Source of the DNA: Streptomyces sp. TG1A-60
GTDB lineage: Bacteria > Actinomycetota > Actinomycetes > Streptomycetales > Streptomycetaceae
Reading direction: 5' to 3'
Length of the DNA: 64,000 nucleotides
Assembly (NCBI RefSeq): GCF_037201975.1
Contig: NZ_CP147520.1
Coordinates: 1,488,001-1,552,000, forward strand
Made by a program: the position numbers and the translations under genes. Below are positions 7,213 through 15,545 of this stretch, piece by piece. Under the pieces are notes generated by a model. That model searched no databases and was not told the origin of the DNA. It saw only the letters and a program-made list of their open reading frames with translations. The first letter of the stretch is position 1. The number at the start of each line of letters is the position of its first letter.

Positions 7213-8690
7213 CGCTCCGCCCTTTCCCGCATGGTCGTCAGTCCGTAGCCGTGGTGTCCGGCGGCACCGGCCGCCGCGCCGTCCTCGTTGTCCGGCGCGG
7301 CCCCTCGCCCGCCGGATTCCGCGACTCCGCGACCGTCGTCGCGGACAAAGGCGGTCAGTGTGTGGTCGCGTACGGCGAGGCGGATGGTGGCGGTGGTGGC
7401 CTCCGCGTGCTTGACCACGTTGTGGATGGCCTCCGCGACGATCCGGTACATGTCCTCGGCCAGTTCCGGTTCGACCGCGTCCACCTCCTCTCCGCACACC
7501 AGCCGGATACCGAGGCCCGTCCGGTTCTCGGTGCTCTTGACGAGCGTGGTCACCGCGTCCTCCAGCCCGAGCCGGAGGGAGGAGGACGGACGCAGTTCGT
7601 GCACCATGGCCCGGAGATCGGCGAGGACGGTCCGCGAGAGGGCCCCGACCTCGTCCGCGAAGGTCCGGACCGCTTCCGCGGGAACCACCTCGCCCCGCGC
7701 GCCCAGCACCCCCACGGCGTTGGCCTGCAAGCCGATGGAGAACACCTGCTGGACGATCGAGTCGTGCAGGTCGCGGGCGAGGCGCTGCCGCTCGTCGCGG
7801 CGGGCACCCTCGCGTTCCCGCTGGAGCAGCGTGGCGTGGTCGACGGCGAGGGCGGCCTGCTCCGCCATGGCGGCGAGGAACTCCAGTGTCCGGCCGCCGA
7901 TCTCCTGCCCGGGGGCGAAGTAGGCGTTCAGCACCCCTTCGGGACGACCGCGCGCCATCAACGGAACGCTGACGAAGGAGTCCCAGTTCAGCTCGCCGAG
8001 GTAGCCGTGCAGCGGTTCCCAGGCCGGGTCCTCGCGGATCTGCGCCCACCGGTGCGGGACGACGATCGGCTTGCGCTCCCTCAGGGTGTCCAGCATGCAC
8101 AGTCGGGCACCCCGGTCACGGCACTCCAGCAGACGGTCGAGGAACCCGTCCCAGTGCCGCAGCCCCGCGGAGCCCATCAGCCGCAGTTCCCGGCCGGTGC
8201 TGTCCAGGATGAGGATCTGCACGCCGGCCAGGCCGTCCGCCTGGACGATCTGCCGGGCCACGGCGTCCAGTGTCGAGCCGAGCGAACCCTCCGAGGCCAG
8301 TGCGATGGACGTCTGGGCGATCGCCGCGATCCTGCGCTGCCGGTGCCACTCGTCGGTGACGTCGCGGAACGACACCACCGTGAACTTCGGGTCGGCCGGC
8401 AGCCTGCGGGCCCGGTAGGCGAACTCACGCCGGGGCCCGGCGGGGGGCTCCCAGTGGGCCACCTGTTCGTCCGACCGGACTTCCAGGAGTCCCGCACGGC
8501 ACGTGGCGGCCCCCTCCACCAGCGCGAACGGGGACGGCGCACCGAGCAGGTCGCCCTCCGTGCCCGCCTCCAGCAGCGCGGCAGCCGCCGGGTTCAGCCG
8601 TAGGAACCGGCCCGTGCAGTCCAGCACGGCGAGGCCGTCCGGCGCGGCGGCGGCGAGCTCGTCCCACCCCACGAGCGGCGACGCGGACAT
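7035..8690 (-). CDS. sensor histidine kinase with PAS and GAF domains
   Basis: A 551-residue soluble kinase. An N-terminal PAS-like domain (about 1-115) is followed by a GAF domain (about 130-300), a HisKA_3 dimerisation domain whose phospho-accepting His lies in ARDLHDSIVQQVFSIG, and a HATPase_c domain (N-box IVAEAIHNVVKHA, G-box GYGLTTMRER). No membrane segment is seen, so it senses a cytoplasmic signal, perhaps an aromatic ligand through GAF/PAS. ATG 8690 is chosen over the ATG 15 bases upstream because AGGAGA sits seven bases before it. The response regulator gene overlaps its 3-prime end, a standard cognate pair. Confidence 0.92.
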   Translation of the reverse strand: MSASPLVGWDELAAAAPDGLAVLDCTGRFLRLNPAAAALLEAGTEGDLLGAPSPFALVEGAATCRAGLLEVRSDEQVAHWEPPAGPRREFAYRARRLPADPKFTVVSFRDVTDEWHRQRRIAAIAQTSIALASEGSLGSTLDAVARQIVQADGLAGVQILILDSTGRELRLMGSAGLRHWDGFLDRLLECRDRGARLCMLDTLRERKPIVVPHRWAQIREDPAWEPLHGYLGELNWDSFVSVPLMARGRPEGVLNAYFAPGQEIGGRTLEFLAAMAEQAALAVDHATLLQREREGARRDERQRLARDLHDSIVQQVFSIGLQANAVGVLGARGEVVPAEAVRTFADEVGALSRTVLADLRAMVHELRPSSSLRLGLEDAVTTLVKSTENRTGLGIRLVCGEEVDAVEPELAEDMYRIVAEAIHNVVKHAEATTATIRLAVRDHTLTAFVRDDGRGVAESGGRGAAPDNEDGAAAGAAGHHGYGLTTMRERAERWGGTMRIRSGARSGTTVRVVIPLPVRVPQAPPADSEGSRSAPSTVPFPEAANPAPSGS

Positions 8691-9073
8691 GACCGATCTC
8701 CTCATCGTCGACGACCGAAGAACCTGCCCCTGGAGGGATCCTTGAGCCCGGCCGGACCGACGCGGCCGTGGCACCGGGCACCTGAGCGGTAGGGCGCCGG
8801 TCGACCCGGGGACGAGGGCGACGCGCGGCCGGCCGGCCACAGCATCGTAGCCCGGCGGCTTCGGGGCGGTCCTACGTCATTCGACCTGTTCACCGGCGGG
8901 TCGAAGCGCCGAGCCGGTTCAGTCATTGCGCGCGTTCCACACGGTGAGGGCGTCTGCCTAGGTTGAGAAGGCGCCCCCGTGGACCGTTTCCCCGAGGGGC
9001 CCGCGAGGGCGCACGGGCGGCCGGCCCGGCCGTGCGGTCCGTCCAACCCATCGAGGACGAGGAGGTCTGAGAC
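8691..9073. promoter_or_regulatory. 383-bp divergent intergenic region
   Basis: This gap separates the histidine kinase (minus) from the acyl-CoA synthetase (plus) and must hold both promoters. Visible elements are an inverted copy of the CGAATGACGTA element at 8871-8886 and a strong ribosome site (GAGGACGAGGAGG) before the GTG at 9074. I see no open reading frame with a recognisable product and no clear -35/-10 pair. Confidence 0.5.
8871..8886 (-). promoter_or_regulatory. repeated CGAATGACGTA element, copy 2 (inverted)
   Basis: CCTACGTCATTCGACC reads GGTCGAATGACGTAGG on the minus strand, about 180 bases upstream of the histidine kinase start and about 190 upstream of the acyl-CoA synthetase. 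It matches copies at 5982 and 13189. A binding site for the neighbouring LuxR regulator is the simplest guess. Confidence 0.4.
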
Positions 9074-10714
9074 GTGGACGTGTCCATCGGCACGATCTGG
9101 GAGGCGGTCTGCCGCGCGCTGCCCGATGTCGTCGCCGTCACGGAGCCCGGTCGTGAGACCACGTACCGGGAGTTCGACGAGCGTGCGTCACGGCTGGCCG
9201 CCGCGATGGAGGAGGCCGGGGTGCGCGAGGGCGACACCGTGGCCTGCTACCTGTACAACGGCGCCACCTATCTGGAGACGGTCTTCGCCGCCTTCAAGCT
9301 CGGTGCCGTCCCGGTGAACGCAAACTACCGCTACACCGGCGAGGAGCTCTCCGAACTCCTGACGGACGCCGACGCGGCCGTGGTCGTCTTCAGCGGCGCC
9401 CTGGCCGGCCGGGTCACGCATGCCGCCGGCCATGTGCGCACGCTGAAGCTGCTCGTGCGGGCCGGGGCGCCGCCTGCCGACGGCCCGGCCGGCCCCGCCG
9501 TACCGGAACTGGAGGAGCTGCTGGCGGCGCACGAACCGCGTGAGCCGCAGCCGCGTCCCGGATCGGACCGGCTCTTCATGTACACCGGCGGGACGACCGG
9601 CAAGCCGAAGGGCGTGGTGTGGCGGCAGAGCGATCTGCTCCACTCCCTGGTGGTCCCGGTCTTCCATCCGCTCGGTGTCACCGAACTTCCGGCGACGCTC
9701 GACGAGGCCGTGGCCACAGCGGTCGAGGCACACCGCGAAGGCCGCGCGCCGACCACCATGCCCGTCGTGCCGCTGATGCACGCCACCGGCCTCTTCAACA
9801 CCATGGGCGCCCTGATGGTGGGCGGCCGGGCGGTCACCGCGCGGCAGGGCGGACTCGACCCGGAGCACGTCTGGCGCACGGTCGCCGAGCAGCGGGTCGC
9901 GACGGTCATCGTCGCGGGCAACGCCGTGTGCCGGCCGCTCGTCGACGAGCTCGTGCGCGCGGAACGGGCCGGGACGCCGCACGACCTGGGCCCGGTGCGC
10001 AGGGTCCTAAGCTCCGGTACCGCTCTCAGCGATGTGCTCAAGCAGCGGCTGCACGAGCGCGCGGAGGTCACGGTCATCGACGCCATCGCTTCGAGCGAAG
10101 GGGGGCCCTTCGCCTTCGCGATCACCTCTTCGGTGGGAGACCTGCCCGCCCGCTTCTTCCCCGTGCCCGCGACGAGGGTGATCGGCGAAGGCGACCGGTT
10201 CGTCGAGCCCGGCAGTGACGACGTCGGGAAGCTCGCCTACCGCGGGCCCATGCCGCTCGGCTACTACAAGGACACCGAGAAGAGCGCGACGACGTTCCGC
10301 ACCATCGACGGGGTCCGGTACGCGATCCCCGGTGATCTCGCCCGTCTTGAGGCCGACGGTGCGATCCGGTTCCTCGGACGCGGCTCGGGCGTGATCAACA
10401 CCGGCGGGGAGAAGGTGCACCCGCAGGAGGTGGAGAACGTCCTGCTCTCCCACCCCGGTGTGACCGACTGTGTCGTCGTCGGCGTCCCCGACGAGACCTG
10501 GGGCGAGCGGGTCGGTGTCGTCGTGGCGGTGCGGGCGGACACACCCGTCACCGCCGGGGAGCTGCGCGACTGGGCGCGGCGGAGCCTCGCCGGCTACAAG
10601 GTGCCGCGCTCCGTGGTCCTGACGGACGTCCTGCCCCGGACCCCGACCGGCAAACTCGAAATCGCCTGGGCCAGGAAGACCGTCCAGGAGTCCGACGCGG
10701 GCGACGGAGTGTGA
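9074..10714 (+). CDS. AMP-dependent acyl-CoA synthetase
   Basis: A 546-residue member of the ANL superfamily, which activates a carboxylic acid to the acyl-adenylate and then the CoA thioester. The P-loop-like motif YTGGTTGKPKGV is present near residue 174, the adenylate-binding motif lies in the GDLARLEADGAIRFLGR segment, and the C-terminal hinge Lys is in RTPTGKLE. GTG at 9074 has a GAGG-rich ribosome site. Its position between a two-component system and an aromatic ring-cleavage cluster suggests an aromatic or side-chain acid substrate, for example a phenylpropenoic acid; fatty-acid activation is the alternative. Substrate is not readable from sequence. Confidence 0.9.
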   Translation: MDVSIGTIWEAVCRALPDVVAVTEPGRETTYREFDERASRLAAAMEEAGVREGDTVACYLYNGATYLETVFAAFKLGAVPVNANYRYTGEELSELLTDADAAVVVFSGALAGRVTHAAGHVRTLKLLVRAGAPPADGPAGPAVPELEELLAAHEPREPQPRPGSDRLFMYTGGTTGKPKGVVWRQSDLLHSLVVPVFHPLGVTELPATLDEAVATAVEAHREGRAPTTMPVVPLMHATGLFNTMGALMVGGRAVTARQGGLDPEHVWRTVAEQRVATVIVAGNAVCRPLVDELVRAERAGTPHDLGPVRRVLSSGTALSDVLKQRLHERAEVTVIDAIASSEGGPFAFAITSSVGDLPARFFPVPATRVIGEGDRFVEPGSDDVGKLAYRGPMPLGYYKDTEKSATTFRTIDGVRYAIPGDLARLEADGAIRFLGRGSGVINTGGEKVHPQEVENVLLSHPGVTDCVVVGVPDETWGERVGVVVAVRADTPVTAGELRDWARRSLAGYKVPRSVVLTDVLPRTPTGKLEIAWARKTVQESDAGDGV

Positions 10715-10837
10715 CGGTCGGGTGCGAGAAGCCCTGACCGGCGGTGGCGCCGCCGTGCGGTCCACGCGGCACTCCTGCGGCGGCACCGGCCCGCCGCAGG
10801 TGTACGCCCCGTGCCGACTCGCGGGCGGCGATCAGGC

Positions 10838-11096
10838 CGTCCGCGACCATCCGCACCCCGGTGATCCGGACGGCCTCGGCGAAGCCGGTCTCCCGGACGC
10901 GTGCGCCGCGGTCGCGCTGGATCTCCACCAGCCCCCCCACCGCCGGCTGCCGAAGTGCCGACCTGACGCCGGCACGGCCGGCGCCGAACCGTCCGCGGAG
11001 GTCGGCCTCGTCCAGACGCTGTCGCGGCGCGTACGCACCGCGCGGCAGCGCGTCCCGGATCGCACCGGTGACGTCGGTCCCGACAGAAGCGCTCAC
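10838..11096 (-). pseudogene. GntR/FCD regulator, truncated
   Basis: A GTG at 11096 opens a typical FadR-type N-terminus: a winged helix with ADLRGRFGAGRAGVRSALRQ and GGLVEIQRDRGARVRETGF, then the first FCD helix (RITGVRMVADGLIAARES). Homology then ends abruptly near 10838, and the frame runs on into the 3-prime end of the synthetase gene. Nearly all of the FCD effector-binding domain is missing. It follows the aldolase gene by 45 bases in the same direction and was presumably the local regulator of the aromatic cluster. A truncated DNA-binding product is possible but unproven. The stretch 10715-10837 holds nothing recognisable. Confidence 0.7.
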
Positions 11097-11141
11097 GGTG
11101 CTCAGCCTCCGTCCGCACCACGTTCACCGTGGGAAGTCCGG

Positions 11142-11825
11142 TCAGTCCTGGTAAACGACGCCCAGGTCGGCGAGCTTGGCGCGCAGCCCGTAGTGGTCGA
11201 CGCCCAGGGTTCCGGAGCGCAGCACCTCGCGGGTGGCCGCCTCCTTGGCGGTCCGCTTCTCCGCGAGTTCGGCCGCCTCCGCCGCCTGAGCGAGCGGTAC
11301 GACGACCACGCCGTCGTCGTCCGCCACGACGACGTCTCCGGGCGCGACGGTCACCCCGCCGAGCGTCACGGGCACGTTGACCGAGCCGGGGGATGCCTTC
11401 ACGGTGCCCTGGGCGGACACCGCCCGGGCCCAGACGTGGAAGCCCATGTCCCGCAGTTCGGCGGTGTCGCGGACACCGGCTCCCGTGACCAGGCCGATGA
11501 CGCCCCGGGTGGCGAGGGACGTCGCCAGCAGTTCGCCGAACATGCCGTCCGTGGACGGCGAGGTGGTGGTCACCACGAGGACGTCCCCGGGCCGGCAGAC
11601 CTCGACGGCCGCGTGGATCATCAGGTTGTCCCCCGGATGGGAGCTGACCGTCACCGCCGGTCCCGCCAGGCGCACGTTCCGCTGGTTCGGCCACAGGCCG
11701 GTTCCCGCGAAGCCGCGGCGGCCGATGGCCTCGTGGACCGTGGACACCCCCGCCTCGGCGAGCCGGGCGACGACGTCGGCGGCGGGCCGGGCGATGTTCC
11801 TCACGACGACATGGCGGTCGGGCAT
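11142..11825 (-). CDS. galC: RraA-family 4-carboxy-4-hydroxy-2-oxoadipate aldolase (GalC/LigK type)
   Basis: A 227-residue protein of the RraA/HMG aldolase fold. The metal and pyruvate-binding region reads GDVLVVTTTSPSTDGMFGEL, then GVIGLVTGAGVRD. Enzymes with this pattern split 4-carboxy-4-hydroxy-2-oxoadipate into pyruvate and oxaloacetate (EC 4.1.3.17), the last step of the gallate and protocatechuate 4,5-cleavage pathways. The start ATG at 11825 has GGAGGAG immediately before it. It is divergent from a GalB-type hydratase, the enzyme that makes its substrate, which strongly supports the assignment over a generic RraA-like protein. A possible 18-bp operator lies between the two genes. Confidence 0.85.
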   Translation of the reverse strand: MPDRHVVVRNIARPAADVVARLAEAGVSTVHEAIGRRGFAGTGLWPNQRNVRLAGPAVTVSSHPGDNLMIHAAVEVCRPGDVLVVTTTSPSTDGMFGELLATSLATRGVIGLVTGAGVRDTAELRDMGFHVWARAVSAQGTVKASPGSVNVPVTLGGVTVAPGDVVVADDDGVVVVPLAQAAEAAELAEKRTAKEAATREVLRSGTLGVDHYGLRAKLADLGVVYQD

Positions 11826-11870
11826 GTCTCCTCCGGGCTGCTCTGGACTGGTGTCAGGAGAATTACCGAA

Positions 11871-11888
11871 GTCGACACTATTGTCAAC
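11871..11888. promoter_or_regulatory. inverted repeat between galC and galB, putative GntR/IclR operator
   Basis: GTCGACACTATTGTCAAC consists of 7-bp arms (GTCGACA and the complement of TGTCAAC, one mismatch) around CTAT. It lies 45 bases upstream of the aldolase start and about 225 upstream of the hydratase, in an AT-richer patch. The form is typical of GntR or IclR operators, and the truncated GntR gene next door may once have read it. Confidence 0.5.
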
Positions 11889-12010
11889 AGAAACGTTGGA
11901 GATATGGTGACTTGGGTCCGGTCGACCTGCTTCGTCCCGCCTCCGTCCGCCAAGTCCGTTCCGGGACACGGGACTTCGGCCGAGACACCCGAGATCCCCC
12001 ACCCGGCACA

Positions 12011-12024
12011 CCGGAGATCTCCGG
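12011..12024. promoter_or_regulatory. perfect 14-bp palindrome in the hydratase leader
   Basis: CCGGAGATCTCCGG is a perfect palindrome about 90 bases upstream of the hydratase start, within a 224-base leader that encodes nothing recognisable. It could be a protein-binding site or a small hairpin in the mRNA leader. Confidence 0.35.
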
Positions 12025-12112
12025 CCCGGCACGCCACGGACCACCCGGCCGACTCCGGCCCGCACCCGGCGCCGTGCCACCCGCCCACTCCACTCGACCC
12101 CCAGGAGTCCTG

Positions 12113-12862
12113 ATGAACCACGACACCTCCACTCCGTCCGAGGGCGCGCTGCTGGTGATCAGCGCGCACGCGGGCGACTTCGTCTGGCGGGCCGGCGGTG
12201 CCCTTGCCCTGGCCGCCGAACGCGGGCAGCGCGCCAAGGTGTTGTGCCTGAGCTTCGGTGAGCGCGGCGAGTCCGCCCGTGCCTGGCGGGACGGCCTGCG
12301 TCTGGACGAGATCAAGCAACTCCGCCGCACGGAGGCCACCAACGCCGCGAACGCCCTGGGCGCGGAGATCGAGTTCCTGGACGCCGGGGACTACCCCCTG
12401 CTGGAGACACCGGAACTGGTGGATCGCGTCGTGCGCGTGTACCGGGAGGTCGACCCCGCGGTCGTTCTCACCCACACGCTCGCCGACCCCTACAACGGCG
12501 ACCATCCGGCCGCCGCCCGTATGGCGCTCCAGGCACGCGTGCTCGCCCAGGCGGTCGGCTACGACGCGCCCGGTGAACCCCTCGGCGCTCCCCCGGTGTT
12601 CTTCTTCGAGCCGCACCAGCCGGAGCAGTGCGACTTCAAGCCGAACGTCCTGCTGGACATCACCTCCGTCTTCGACAGGAAGCGCGAGGCGATGGAGTGC
12701 CTGGCCGCCCAGCAGCACATGTGGGACTACTACACCGACCTCGCCAAGCGGCGCGGCGTCCAGCTCAAGCGCAACGCCGGACCCAACCTGGGCCTCGCGC
12801 ACGGGACCCTGGGCGAGGCGTATGTGCGGCTCTACCCGCAGACGACGGGTGTGCTGGCATGA
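12113..12862 (+). CDS. galB: PIG-L family 4-oxalomesaconate hydratase (GalB type)
   Basis: A 249-residue PIG-L-fold zinc protein. The N-terminal metal motif is SAHAGDFVWRAGGA rather than the HPDD of deacetylases, and the segments SFGERGES, DPYNGDHPAA and FFFEPHQPEQCDFKP follow. These are the hallmarks I know for Pseudomonas GalB, which hydrates 4-oxalomesaconate to 4-carboxy-4-hydroxy-2-oxoadipate (EC 4.2.1.83). ATG at 12113 has an AGGAG ribosome site. It is divergent from the GalC-type aldolase that consumes its product, and its TGA overlaps the next start (ATGA). Residue-level matching is from memory, so an alignment should confirm it. Confidence 0.85.
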   Translation: MNHDTSTPSEGALLVISAHAGDFVWRAGGALALAAERGQRAKVLCLSFGERGESARAWRDGLRLDEIKQLRRTEATNAANALGAEIEFLDAGDYPLLETPELVDRVVRVYREVDPAVVLTHTLADPYNGDHPAAARMALQARVLAQAVGYDAPGEPLGAPPVFFFEPHQPEQCDFKPNVLLDITSVFDRKREAMECLAAQQHMWDYYTDLAKRRGVQLKRNAGPNLGLAHGTLGEAYVRLYPQTTGVLA

Positions 12863-13197
12863 CGGCGCAGGACACGGCGGGCGCCCGCGCGGCCACGCAC
12901 ATCTGGGTTCCCTTCCGTGACACGTCCCTGTACGTGCGGTTCGCGGACGAGACCGACGGGGCGGACGCGACGGCCCGCACGTACGACCGCCGGAGCCTGC
13001 TGGCGGACGCCGCCTTCGAGGGCGCGTTCACCCGCGACGACCGCTACGGCGTACCGATGTGGCGCACCGACGTCCAGCGGCTGCACGCCGTCGTGGAAGC
13101 CCTGTGGAACGAGGACGACCGCCAGGTGCGGATCCATCTCGACCAGGCCCCGCGGCCCGTCGTGCGCGCCGGGGTGCCCGCCCCGCACGACGGATGA
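12859..13197 (+). CDS. hypothetical 112-residue protein in the aromatic cluster
   Basis: The ATG overlaps the hydratase stop by four bases (ATGA), so the two are translationally coupled and this is very likely a real gene. The product is acidic and soluble with no membrane segment, no Cys pairs and no motif I recognise. Residues 14-28 (THIWVPFRDTSLYVR) and 60-95 (a DDRYGVPMWRTDVQRLH stretch) look like an alpha/beta fold of a small accessory protein. Its place suggests a partner or stabiliser of a pathway enzyme, perhaps the missing tautomerase, but nothing in the sequence shows that. Confidence 0.7.
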   Translation: MTAQDTAGARAATHIWVPFRDTSLYVRFADETDGADATARTYDRRSLLADAAFEGAFTRDDRYGVPMWRTDVQRLHAVVEALWNEDDRQVRIHLDQAPRPVVRAGVPAPHDG

Positions 13198-13216
13198 CGT
13201 AGTCCCGGCCACGACC
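13189..13216 (+). promoter_or_regulatory. repeated GGATGACGTA element, copy 3
   Basis: CGGATGACGTAGTCCCGG followed by CCACGAC overlaps the end of the 112-residue gene and lies about 140 bases upstream of the VanB-type reductase. It is the best match to the element at 5982-6010. Together with the inverted repeat at 13234-13252 it probably forms the control region of the oxygenase operon. Confidence 0.45.
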
Positions 13217-13233
13217 ATGCGCCGCCCCGGTCC

Positions 13234-13252
13234 GGTCATTCGAGCGATGACC
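13234..13252. promoter_or_regulatory. inverted repeat GGTCAT-N7-ATGACC upstream of the oxygenase operon
   Basis: GGTCATTCGAGCGATGACC has perfect 6-bp arms. It lies about 80 bases before the reductase start, where a promoter would be expected. The left arm extends to TCATTCGA, also found at 8877-8884, linking it to the CGAATGAC elements near the two-component genes. Confidence 0.5.
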
Positions 13253-13332
13253 TGGGTGTTCTTCGATGGCTAGCGTCGATCGTGCAGCCGCCGACCGCGG
13301 CCGGAGCGATCCCTGCCGACCGTACCGAGGAG

Positions 13333-14379
13333 ATGACGAACGTGACGAGCCCATCAGCCACCGCCCCGGACACGCACCCCCTCGGTACCACCGAGGCCGG
13401 TACGCCGTCAGAGGACCGACGCGAGGCCGGGTTCGAGGGCGCCGTCACCGTGGTGACCCGGCGGACGGTGGCGGACGGCGTCGTGTCGCTGGAGCTCGCA
13501 CCGGGCTCCGGCGAACCGCTGCCGGCCTGGCGGCCGGGAGCGCACATCGACGTCGCCCTCCCCACGGGCGTCACCCGGCAGTACTCGCTCTGCGGCCCGG
13601 TGGGAGACACGGCCCGCTGGCGCGTCGCGGTGCTCCGGGAGCCCGACGGGCGCGGCGGATCGCAGTGGATCCACGACCACGTCGAGGAGGGCGGCGAGCT
13701 CCGGGTGCGCGGCCCTCGCGACAACTTCCCGCTGCGGCCCGCCGCCCGGTACCTGTTCGTCGGCGGCGGCATCGGCATCACACCCCTGCTCCCTATGATC
13801 GCCGGGGCCGAGGCCGCCGGGGCCGAGTGGTCCCTGCTCTACGGGGGCCGCACGCGCTCCTCCATGGCATTCCTGCCCGAACTGGAGGGCTACGGCGAGC
13901 GCGTGACCGTGCGTCCGCAGGACGAGTACGGCCTGCTCGACCTCGCCGGCTTCCTCGGTGATCCCGACCCGTCCGCCCTGGTGTACTGCTGCGGCCCCGC
14001 CGGGCTCATCGACGCGGTCGAGGCGCACTGCGCCGGCTGGCCGACCGGGACGCTGAACGTGGAGCGGTTCGCCGCGGCGGCCGTGCGCCGGCCCGCCGGT
14101 GGTGCGGCCGAGCAGCCGATCGAGGTCGAACTGCGGGCGTCCGGGACCACGCTGACCGTGCCGCCCGAGCTGTCGGTTCTCCAGGCCGTGGAGCGGGCGG
14201 GCGTCCCGGTCCTGTCCTCGTGCGAGGAAGGCATCTGCGGCTCGTGCGAGACCGCCGTCCTGGAGGGCGAGATCGACCACCGCGACTCACTGCTCACCGA
14301 GGACGAACAGGCCGCGAACGACACGATGCTGATCTGTGTCTCGCGCGCGCGGGGCGGACGCCTCGTCCTGGACCTCTGA
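13333..14379 (+). CDS. PDR-type oxidoreductase, VanB-like electron-transfer component
   Basis: A 348-residue three-domain reductase. It has a flavin-binding barrel with RQYSLCG, an NAD-binding domain with GGGIGITPLLPM, and a C-terminal plant-type [2Fe-2S] ferredoxin whose ligands are in SCEEGICGSC plus the last Cys in LICVSRA. This order (flavin, NAD, ferredoxin) is that of phthalate dioxygenase reductase and vanillate demethylase VanB, which pass NADH electrons to a Rieske oxygenase. ATG 13333 follows GAGG closely; the GTG at 13342 has better spacing to the same GAGGAG and may be the true start. The Rieske oxygenase is the next gene, so the partner is clear. Confidence 0.92.
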   Translation: MTNVTSPSATAPDTHPLGTTEAGTPSEDRREAGFEGAVTVVTRRTVADGVVSLELAPGSGEPLPAWRPGAHIDVALPTGVTRQYSLCGPVGDTARWRVAVLREPDGRGGSQWIHDHVEEGGELRVRGPRDNFPLRPAARYLFVGGGIGITPLLPMIAGAEAAGAEWSLLYGGRTRSSMAFLPELEGYGERVTVRPQDEYGLLDLAGFLGDPDPSALVYCCGPAGLIDAVEAHCAGWPTGTLNVERFAAAAVRRPAGGAAEQPIEVELRASGTTLTVPPELSVLQAVERAGVPVLSSCEEGICGSCETAVLEGEIDHRDSLLTEDEQAANDTMLICVSRARGGRLVLDL

Positions 14380-14498
14380 CACACCGTCGATCCGGTCCGG
14401 GCAGCGCACGGTCGGTCGCCGTCGGACCCGTACACCTCAGCACCCGTCACCGACCACACGCCCGAGCCGGACGGCCGACGCCGAAGGAAGGACCCGCG

Positions 14499-15545
14499 AT
14501 GACACTGACACAGCAGGTGCGCAACGGCTGGTACCTGGGAGCCTGGTCCGACGAGATCGGCCGGACCCTCAAGCAGCGCTGGATCACCGACATCCCGGTC
14601 TGCTTCTACCGGCTGCCCGACCAGGCGGTCACGGCCGTCGAGGACCGCTGCCCCCACCGCAAGTACCCGCTGTCCCTGGGCCACCTGGACGACCAGGGCA
14701 CCCTCCAGTGCGACTACCACGGCTACCGCTTCGACGGACAGGGTGTGTGCGTCGGGGTCGCCGAGCAGGCCGACCGTCCCAAGGCCGCGCTGCGCCGGTT
14801 CCCCCTGGTCGAGCGGGACGGCGCGATCTGGATCTGGCCCGGAGATCCCGAACTGGCCGACGAGAGCCTGCTGCCCGACACCTCGTGGCTGACCGACCCG
14901 AGCTGGACCCATGTGCACGGCGTCGTCCCGCTGAGGGCACGGCACATGCTGCTGCTGGAGAACCTGCTCGACCTCACCCACGAGACGTTCCTGCATCCGA
15001 CGAGCATCGGCAACGCCGCCGTCGCCGCGACCCCGATCGACGTGACCGTGGACGGCGACCGGGTCGGCTTCAGCCGACGCATGATCGGCATCGAGGCCCC
15101 GCCGTTCTACGAGAAGTCCTGCGGTCTGACCTCCCCGGTGGACCGCTGGCAGGACGGGGACTTCTACCCGCCGGGCATCTTCGTCCTCAACATCCGCGTC
15201 GCGGCCACCGGCACCGAGGAGCCGGACGGCTTCCACATGAAGGTGCTGTACGGGATGACGCCGGGGCGCGGCAACGAGACGCACGACTTCTACGCGCTGG
15301 GCCGCGACTACCTCATCGACGACCAGGAACTCACCGAGTTCCAGCACGAGCAGCAACTCGCCGTGATGCAGGAGGACGTCGACGCCCTGGAGGCACAGGA
15401 GGTCATGTACGCCACCGATCCGGGCGGAACGGCGGAGTCCAGCATCAAGTCCGACCTCGCCGCGCTCCGCGGTCGCCGTGCGGTGGCGAAGATGCTCGCC
15501 CGCGAACAGCGGGCCGGCGGCACACGGCCCAGGGCGTCGGCATGA
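14499..15545 (+). CDS. Rieske non-heme iron oxygenase, VanA-like
   Basis: A 348-residue oxygenase alpha subunit. The Rieske [2Fe-2S] ligands are Cys51-His53 (CPHR) and Cys71-His74 (CDYH). The mononuclear iron motif is DLTHETFLHP, as in vanillate O-demethylase and related aromatic demethylases. ATG at 14499 has GAAGGAAGG upstream. With the VanB-like reductase before it, this should oxidise an aromatic acid: O-demethylation (vanillate, syringate or 3-O-methylgallate) is favoured because the cluster ends in a protocatechuate/gallate-type ring cleavage. Hydroxylation of a phthalate-like acid is the main alternative. The stop overlaps the start of the hydrolase (ATGA). Confidence 0.9.
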   Translation: MTLTQQVRNGWYLGAWSDEIGRTLKQRWITDIPVCFYRLPDQAVTAVEDRCPHRKYPLSLGHLDDQGTLQCDYHGYRFDGQGVCVGVAEQADRPKAALRRFPLVERDGAIWIWPGDPELADESLLPDTSWLTDPSWTHVHGVVPLRARHMLLLENLLDLTHETFLHPTSIGNAAVAATPIDVTVDGDRVGFSRRMIGIEAPPFYEKSCGLTSPVDRWQDGDFYPPGIFVLNIRVAATGTEEPDGFHMKVLYGMTPGRGNETHDFYALGRDYLIDDQELTEFQHEQQLAVMQEDVDALEAQEVMYATDPGGTAESSIKSDLAALRGRRAVAKMLAREQRAGGTRPRASA

